Both the position numbers and the translations under genes were made by a program. This document shows positions 28,601 to 38,200 of a stretch of 64,000 bases of DNA, piece after piece. Position 1 is the first letter of the stretch; each line of letters begins with the position of its first letter. Under the pieces are notes generated by a model. It saw nothing but the letters and a program-made list of their open reading frames with translations, had not been told where the DNA came from and searched no databases. The stretch is from Bagarius yarrelli (lineage: Eukaryota; Chordata; Actinopteri; Siluriformes; Sisoridae): positions 1,464,501-1,528,500 of the forward strand of contig VCAZ01000040.1 of the NCBI GenBank assembly GCA_005784505.1. The letters run 5' to 3'.

Positions 28601-31574
28601 TAATTGGAAGATCGGGGTTTGATTCCAGGTGCCACCAAGTTGCTATTTCTTGGTCCCTGAGCAAGGACTTAACCCTTATATGCTCAGTTGTATAAAAGAG
28701 ATAAATGTAGGTCATTTTTGATAAGGGTGTACGCCAAATGCTGTAAATGTTATGTAAAAGTATGAGCAGTGGTGGTCCAACAGGGCCAGGGGGCCTTCTC
28801 CTACTATAAAAAGTAATATTGGTAAAAAATGTTTTTCTTGATTATTTAGTTATAATTTTCATCAGTGTAATCTTCACAAAATTGCCTATGATTCGCTTTG
28901 TTTATGTTGAACTGGAATATCCTTTATCAAAACGGTCTCTGATAGCGCTAGCCTTTAGTATAAGTATATTCAATTCATTGTGCAGGGTACATGTACAGAG
29001 CCAATAAAATGCATTTTTCTCATATCCCATCTTAGTAAGTTGGGGTCAGAGCGCAGGGTCAGCTATGATACAGCACCCCTGGAGCAGGAGGGGTTAAGGG
29101 TCTTGCTCAAGGACCCAACAGTGGTTGACTTGCCAGAGGTGGGGCTTGAACCCAGGTGTTTCTGGTCTTCAGATTAACAACTCAGCACCTTAACCATTTG
29201 AGCCACCCGACAGACCATCTGATTGAAGTATTAGCGAAAAAATCATTCGCCATTTAAATTTTTAAGTAAGCAACTTGTCCAGTGCTACCCCTCAGCGTTT
29301 GTCAGGAATTATCAGGGTGTAAAAGTAAAACTGAATGAAAACTAATTGACAGCCACAGTTACCGGCACTGCTAGACCAGATCTAGTTGCTGATGTACTGA
29401 AAATGTTTTTTTAAGGCGCACAAACTGATTTACTAACAGAAAAAGGTTTTTGTGTGTTATTTGAAAGATTGCAACTAGAAGTGTTAAGAGTGGCTAACAG
29501 CTAGCACAAAGCACAACAAGCTATTTTGTTGTTTGTTAACTTTTTAATACGAGTAAAGTGACATGGAATAATTCTGGCTTTGGCAGTCTGAACAACTTCG
29601 CTAATGCAGCTCGTAAACACCAAAACTCCTAGCAGCCTATAATGTTAGTTGTGCATAATTAGCATATAGCTGTGTTAGTCCTATCCGGGATGTGTAAGAA
29701 GTGTGTATATATTTTGCTTTTGCTCACTAAAGGCCTTGACTGAAACCTCTACGGTACTGCACTGTGTATGAGTGTGGTTTCCCCCCCCCTCCCCCGAACA
29801 CTTGATGATCAAATACATTTCTGTAGTGTTGAGCATGTTTTCTAGTGATTCAGCTATAGATGTACTATAGTATACTATATATTCTATAGATAAGACTCCC
29901 TAATTAGTTCATCTAACGAAGCTTGGGGGCCCTTGTTGACTTTAAGCTGTGTTTAAATGTGTACAATCAATTCACAATCAACAAATGGACATAAACGGTT
30001 CCTTCTGAGAGTAAGACAGAGAAAGGCAGGGCTGTCAGGTCGTGTGGAAAAGTGGTCTCATTTCTAAAGCTTGTTGACTCAATCATGTAAAGCACTTAAA
30101 ATCTATCGACATCTCTTTATTCTGTTACCATGGAGAAGAAGTTTATTAGAAGAAAATATATAAAGCTTATATGTAGAGATCTACACAAATAATGAAAAAA
30201 GAGAGAGACAGAAGGTCAAGCAGTTAGCGGTGTTAGATTATTATTTTACATACAGTATAAAGGAAGGTCTTGAGGTTTGAGTCTCTGATGGTTCCCTTGT
30301 AATGCAATAACTATAATATGGTTTCCAGTTACAGGCACTTAATATAAAGAGAGTAGGGGAGGGATATAACAGGAAATGGACATGTTATCATAATCCCAAA
30401 TCATTTAAATAACCAGGGATCCTCCCTTCCTTTCTTCCTTCCTTCCTTTCTTCCCAAAGTAATATACAACATTTGAAGTGGTTAAAAAAAGTTTATCAAA
30501 GTTGGTGAAGAACAGGTATTGTTTTGATTTAAAATTGTTCCTTGTATTCCTTCCTTGTAGCGTTTTTTAATAAAAATGTATCATTAGAAAGTCTATTTTT
30601 TTCTGTACAGTACAGCAGAAATTGATTGAGTAGCTCAAAATTTAAAGCATTTTTTATATTTTGTTACTAACAGTATAGAAAAAGCAACATTGTTAACTGA
30701 ATGTTAGTATTTTAAAAAATGTTAGTAAGTTTATCCAAATGGAACAGGTGGAAAAAAGGAGAGCGTGACTAAAACATGGCACCATGATGCAGAGCCAGTG
30801 TGTTAATAAAGGACAGTCACATACCTCAGGAGAACTGGCTGAGGGTCTCTCCGAAATAAATAGCTTGCATGTTTATTCTGCACTGTGTGTTTGTTCACTA
30901 AGATTGGTCCAGAGAAAAGCAAGCGCCTGTGTGGCTTGCTACGTGATTCGTCTTGACCCGTCCACATTTATGGGCAGGTTTGCTTGTTTTGTGCTATTAC
31001 ATTCATTATCAAGGCCATCTACAGAGCACTTATACTCACATCAGTACACATACCCTGACACGACACACTCTCTGATGGACAGCTAGGTTCCTGATTCATT
31101 TTATAAACACACATTCTTTCGAGTAGATCGTCAGATGGAACTTACACATTCAATACAACATTAAAGATTCTACATAAACTTGACATACCCTGTCATTTGA
31201 CTTTCTGACTCTTTGTTTAGGTGTTTGGCTGAAGCCCACACGGAGCTCCAGGATGAGAGAAAAGCGGGCGGACTTTGTTGCTGGCTGTCTCGGTGGAAGG
31301 GTGATCGTTGCCGGAGGGCTGGGTAAGTGCTATCGGGGTGTGTTATATTACAGACATAACCATGAGTTTTCTTTAAAGAAACAACTGTCATTATACAACG
31401 CCTGTGCTAAATGTGCTCAGATAAAATTATGTTTATTATTCATGACTAAATCATTTGATATTTAAAGGTCACATTTTAATCAATAAGCATTAAACAACAC
31501 ATAACTATACAATTCTATTATATTGTGCATGATGTAAATATAAATAATATTCAAAAATCTGCACAATACACTTG

Positions 31575-31634
<60 letters not shown>

Positions 31635-34600
31635 GTGGCTTTATTAAACATAACTTTTGTAGTTCCATGCAGAGAGTTTTAAGGTATCTTCCAGTTTGGC
31701 TGTTCCCTTGTGACTTTTTAAAGAGTTATATCTATAACTATATAGATATTTCTTAAAATGTCATATAATCATATATACAGTATGTTGTTATGAGTCATAT
31801 AATCATATATACAGGTTCACCCATCTATTTGTCTTGGATCTAGGATTCTTCCTACTGTGATATTTACCAAAAGAAAAGGTTAAATGGGTTATAGGATTTC
31901 ACTGTAACCAGCAGATGATCTGATTCAAATTTGGAATTTTATCGAAACAGGTTCAAGGGTCACAGTAGGGTCAAATGTCAGTACATCTATTCAAGAGTCT
32001 TGTGAACTCAATTTTCTGTAAAATGTTTTTTCACATAGCCTCCTCCCTGTTTGAAGTTTATAACAGTATTTCAGGCAGAAAATTATTAACAAGGCAGACT
32101 AAATTTTTTGCAAGCCGGTTGTCACCACCTGAATTGATTTCTTATAACTTATAAAAGATAAGTTTTTGGCATAAGTCAACTTCGGTTTTTGTAATAAATG
32201 CTAATAAAATTAAAATTGACCCAATTGTCCAGCTGTACCACATGATTCACAAGCATAATTACTCTGCTTACCGGTCTGTTTGATTGACATGCTGTGACCT
32301 TGTATTCAGACGCTTGCAGTAAACACAGCTGTCAGTCTCTCAAAAGAAAGAGATTAACCAGGCAGGTAACTTTACTTATTTTACTGCATGCAGAAGATTT
32401 TTGAGTTCCAGTCAAAAAAAAAATGTAATGCTTTAACATGCAAAGCGGCTAGTCACACACATGTTGGTGTGCTAATAAGGTGTTGAAAAAACCTGTATGC
32501 CAACCACCAAGTCATTGTGCACTTTTTGTGCCCCAAGTATTTTAATAAGGAGTAGGGTTTTATATTTCTTTTGGTTATTAGGCCATACAACGTTTCATGA
32601 AAAATTGTTTAGCCTGGAAACCTTGTTTTTATCTCCTGGCATGCAGTCTTATGAACTACTATATTTTTCGGTGTATATTCTTGGAAGAAAACATACGGCA
32701 TCATAAATAATGAAGTTTACTTTTTTATCTTAAATTGATTGGAATATGTTAAAGTGTATCATGTTTTCTGTATGGTTATAAGGATACAGTCTTCACTCCA
32801 TCGACCCGGGTTAGTTTCCAGCTCAGATTTTTTTGTTTCCACCCCCTCTCTCCCCTGTTTAATTTCTCTCTTTGTCCTATCAAAAAAGGCAAAAGAAAAT
32901 GCCGAAAATGATCTTACAGTCAGATCTACCCAGTTATACCAGGGCAATACTTAGCTAACGGATTTATTTATTGTAGTCCTCACAATAAAGTCAACGCCAA
33001 CAATGTTGCATCTCTTAAAACCACCTTTTTCCCTCTTTTTTTACTCTTACCTAGCAGAGTCGATGAGACATTTCTGCCTTTTCCCAAACATATACCTGTA
33101 GCAGATTGATGCATATGAAATTCATTGTTTTATTTTAGGAGTCTAGATCTTTTAAAACAAATATAAAGCCATGTTTTTTTAATCCCTAATGAAGGTTTAT
33201 AGAACTGATATATGCACCCTTTTTATCCAAGCAGCTTATTCTTCTTTAAACTGCTGAGCATGTGACACATAAAACTTGCATTTACTTCCTTATCTTCTTT
33301 TCTCTTTACACACACAGACACAAAATGCATTCAGTTATGCAGCTGATACTCTAACAGGATCCTCCTGCAGACCTGAATAGCTTTTCAAAATTAATGTCTG
33401 TCATTAACTTTCATTAACTATTCAGGAAATTACTCTCCATCTTTAATGAACATGTGCACCATCACAACCTTATTCTAATTTCCATTTACTGAATCTAGGA
33501 GCCGGGTACTCAGCAGATGATGTGTATGTTAAGCTAAGACAGTCTTTATCGCTTATTAAATTACACACCAATCAACCATAATATTATTATTGGGTAGGTT
33601 CCCCTTGTGTTGCTGAAACTGTTCTGGCCCATAGAGTCATAAACTCCATATGACTTCTGAAAGGGGGCTGTGGGATTTGGCACAAGATGTTAGCAGCAGT
33701 CCTGTAAGTTGTCAGCTGGGCCTTTCATCGTTCCATTTTTTTCTCCCGCACATCCCACAGATGCTTGATTGGAAAAAGATTTGGGGGATTTGAAGGACAA
33801 GTCAATATCTTAAACTACTTGTCATGTTACATTTATATTTTTTCTGTAATGTTGCAAATAATTTTAGCTGGATGATTCCAAATTAGCATTTACACGAAGG
33901 CCAGTGTCCAAGATATCTCAGCAGTACATTGCGCAGAGCATTACACTTCTTGCATCAGCTTGCAAACTTCCCATGGTGATTAAACATGTTTCTGAATGCA
34001 TTAGCAAACCCAGGGTGCCTATAATCCTGTCTCTAGCTTACAAGTTGTCTCTCTTTGGACCACTTTTATTAGGCACTAACTAACTAATATATTCCATCCC
34101 TTAACAGATGCCATGGTAACGAGATAATCAATAATATTTACCTCACAAGTCAGTGGATTTTAATGTGACTGCAGATCATTGTAAATTGTCCATGCTCACT
34201 GAGCATGTAAATATGACTGTCAAACTTATAATAATGATTTAGATTAGTTATACAGTTTCGCTGGTATAATCTAATATAAAATTTAATCAAATTACCAATG
34301 TTCATCTCGGTGTACATAGAAATGAATCAATTGTCTGTGCCGGATTTAGAAGCTCTTTTAGCTGTGGAAGCATTAGCTAACTGATGGGAAAAAAAGCATA
34401 TGTAAATTTATTATTAATAATTTTTTATTAATTTGATTGCTGCATTTGGACACTTGACACTTGTCCCTATAATGATGGGAATACATAATAGCTGACATAG
34501 CTATCTATGATAGCTGACAGATCAGGAACTCAAAACTATATTAGAGTTACCTGTAAATGGCAACTTAGCATTATTTAGCTACCAGATATTTTTTTCACTA

Positions 34601-35191
34601 ATGTAGTAAGTCACTTATTTACGATTTAAGTACATGTTTAACATAACAAGTTCCAGAAATACTAACCGATTTATCGTTATTTTTAGGTCCAGGTAGGGTA
34701 GACTTAAGTCTCATTTTATTCCAGTTCTCAAAAATAAATGTAATGTCAGTGTGATTATTTGGTACAAGGTACAGAATTTGCATAAGCTGTGAAAGGGAAG
34801 TGATAGCGCAGTGGTTAAGGTGTTGGACTGATACCTGAATAATCAGGGTTCAATTCCCAACAACACTGAGCTACCACTGCTGGTCCACCAAGCAACACCC
34901 TTAACCCCCAATTGCTCAGTTGTATAGAAGAGATGAATAAGGGTGTCTGCCAAATAATGTAAATAAAAAATTATCTTGATATGCTGTTCAATTATTATTT
35001 TTAAATTTGTATTTTTAGGTTTAATTTTGTTTTATAGCTAGTTAATTTGTCTCATTTTGCATTTCTGCCAACCCTAGTATTAGCACACATCTGACAAATT
35101 CATACATCAATATTTTAAATTCACATCTAAAAACAAGTCAATTGCATAAAATGGAAAAAAAAGATATGATTTATATTAATGAAAATAAAAA

Positions 35192-35247
<56 letters not shown>

Positions 35248-38200
35248 TATATATATAAATATATATATATGGTATATCAGCCATGTGATCCACACTGATT
35301 ATATGCTTCTGACATAAAATCTTATATTTTAATAAGCACATTTATTTAACATTCATTCATTCATCTTCTATACCTGCTTATTCCCTAATTAGGAGTCACG
35401 GGAATCTGCTGAAGTCTATCCCAGCCGTCTCTGAAAGGGTGAATGGCAGGAGGGGTACACCCTGGATAGGTCACCAGGGCCACACACTCCTTCCCATGGG
35501 CAATTTAGAATCACCAATTAACCTAACATACATGTTTTTTACATGAGTAAACCCACATAAGCATGGAGGGAACATGCAAACTCCACACAGAAAGACCCCT
35601 GCCCAGGATTCGAACCCGGGCCTTCCTGCTGTGACAGCTACCGTGCTTTTATTTATTTATTTATTTATTTATTACTAAAGATGCAGTTCTTCCAAATCCG
35701 TGAGCTGTTTAATGTTGCAGTTGGTTTATGACAAAAGCTTTTGAACCAGAGTTTACTGGTCACACAGAGAACAGTCAGCATGATGAGCTGTTAAATAAAA
35801 TATTAATGTCAGACCTAGTGCAACAGCAGTTTTAAAGCAACATCAAGTCTTCTTGATGGTCCTGGGTGGTTTGGTTGTGTGTAAGCAAGTGAGCATGACC
35901 AAGTGTATGAGTCTATTTGTGCACTCAAGTGAGCTTGAATCTGTTAAACTGGGAATAGCACTAGAGCCAAACAATGAATTAAAGTGTGTGTGTATGTGTG
36001 TGTAGACCTGGGAATTGCAGTAGAATAAACAGTGAATTAAGGAGAGAGAGACAGAGAGAAAGAGAGAGAGAGTGTTTGTGTAGGATTTGCTATAAAAAGA
36101 AAACAAAGAATTAAATAAAAAACAAAATAAAGCCATTGTTTGACAGTGAAAGCAAGACATAACGTCAAAAACGAGCAAACGACATGTTTTAGCTTGTTTA
36201 TTTATTTATTTATTTTTATATGTAAGACATGTAGTTAAAAAACTACATATTACAGACTATTAACCAATGGTAATTAACCAAATACTGAAGCTTACATAGT
36301 AATTTTTAACTTTCCATTTGTAGTTGTTCCAAATTTCACTGCTGATTTTTAAGCATATTTTTACATTGATTACATTAATTACATCATTTTTACTCCGAGA
36401 CTCTCAGACACCATAACCACAGGCCACTGGCAAAACATCTGTTGCATATAGCAACCTGGAAATGTTTTTTTTAAAAAACACTCTGATTGGTTGAATTCTG
36501 CAGGATTTTTAGGAGACATGTCAGTCACGCTATTTTATATAAGGAAACAAAGCTGTTAAAAAAAGGCCATTATCTTCACTGTGACAATGAGTACGTATGA
36601 GGATCAGAAAACTGCTGGATTTTTCAAATGATGTCAAATTAATTGGTTGCTTTACATGTCAGCCCGACACCATCTTGTCCAAAAATGCTTCTATGCAGTC
36701 CAAATCTTTTGCCGTCAGTCTGAGGATCTGGCTCTGCTTCTATGAACATAGGCATTTATCTATCAAATATTCTATATATAGTACAATGTACCATATAATA
36801 TAGCTAACAAGATGTGTCACACCTGGATCATTCTTTGAATTATACCACATGTGCAAAATCCGAAGCATCAGTAATCTGACAGACATTGTTAAAATACTTA
36901 CCCAAACACCTTATGTACATCAGGGACAATTAAAAAAAATCCAGTAGACGATACACTAGGGCACAAATTACATGCTAAAACAAAAAGATTCTTGTTCGGC
37001 AAGTGTCCATGTCAACCGCTGAGAAATTTACAGCTTTTATGTCAGCTATTTTGGGACATTGTCAGTGTGCAGCAGCAGCAGAAAACTGTTAAACACATGG
37101 ATAAGCGCTATTAGTCTTATATTAATTGTTAGCAAGAATAATTACATCTATTATATGGCTATACTCTTTAAGTTTGTAGTCATCAGCACATCCAATAACG
37201 TGTCATTCCTGAACTGTTGCCACAAAGCTGGAAGCACACAACTGGTGCTTTTATATGGATGTCTCCATATGGTTTAGCGTTAAGATTTCACTTTACTGGA
37301 AGTTTATAGAAAATTAACCCCACTATACACTCTCGGAATGAACTAGAATAGAGACTGCACCCCAGACCTCCCTACCCAAAATGAAAGCTTAAATTTACTA
37401 CTTTTACGAACAAATCGTTTTATTTAACTTGTTATTTTTAGTCAACAGGTCGAACTGGAATCAGATCATGAAAATGATGTTTTCATTGGCTTAAGCTGTG
37501 ATTCTATATATTTGAATGTATTGAGTGTATTTTTATCCATGATAATAGACGATTATTTTTGCGTTGTCGTGAATTACATCATTCATTAAAAACAAACAAA
37601 CATTAAAAACAAGCTAAATGAGTACAAATTCCCACAGCCGTACTCCATTTTCTAGTAATAAACTCAATCCAAATGTTTGGGTGATTGAAGGAACAAGAGA
37701 AAAGTGGGAATTGGTAGCACAATGGTTAAGGTGTTGGACACCAACAACTTACCACTGCTGGGCTCCTAAGCAAGTCCCTTAACCCCTAATTGCTTAGTTG
37801 TGTAAAGAGATAAATGTAAGTCGCTTCGAATAAGGGGGAATTTGCCAAATGCCTTAAATGTGAATGAGAGAGGCTAAACCTGGAATAGAATGTTCAAAAA
37901 CAGCTGTGGATGTTATGGTCAGGTCCCCTAATATTTTTCTTATATAATAGTTACACATTCGCATTTAAGTAGTTACAAATTACGATTTTAGTTGGAATGT
38001 AAAACGTTCTTGAATAGTAAGTCATTATGGAGTGTTGAAGAAAAGTACTCTGTTCAGGTTGGTACTGCTAATTGCTCCTTGCAGTTACACACTAACACAC
38101 ACATTGCCCATAGTGCATATAAAGCGGATCTGAACTTGATCTGAGTTTTTTATTCTTTATGTATATCTGATAGTAAAACTTAATTTAAACAAACAAGGTC

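Larger units (their letters stand above)
5050..31220 (+). other. giant klhdc8b intron (26.2 kb), repeat-rich
   Basis: GTGAGT...TTTAG intron. Repeats are listed separately. Spans in which I see neither gene nor recognised repeat are 5890-8330, 9515-9980, 13870-14600, 15660-16200, 19045-21190, 22100-23250, 24430-24875, 25115-25945, 26430-27230, 27350-28040 and 29215-31220. Within them 19560-20250 and 22440-22740 look like conserved non-coding sequence (see findings). The small open frames here are random or come from repeats. No nested gene was seen on either strand. Confidence 0.7.

Noticed and set aside
28566..28640. Possible tRNA genes at SINE heads (also 34798 and 37709)
   Set aside because: A and B boxes are present, but the cloverleaf is not intact and each is followed by the SINE body and tail, so these are SINE heads and not tRNA genes.
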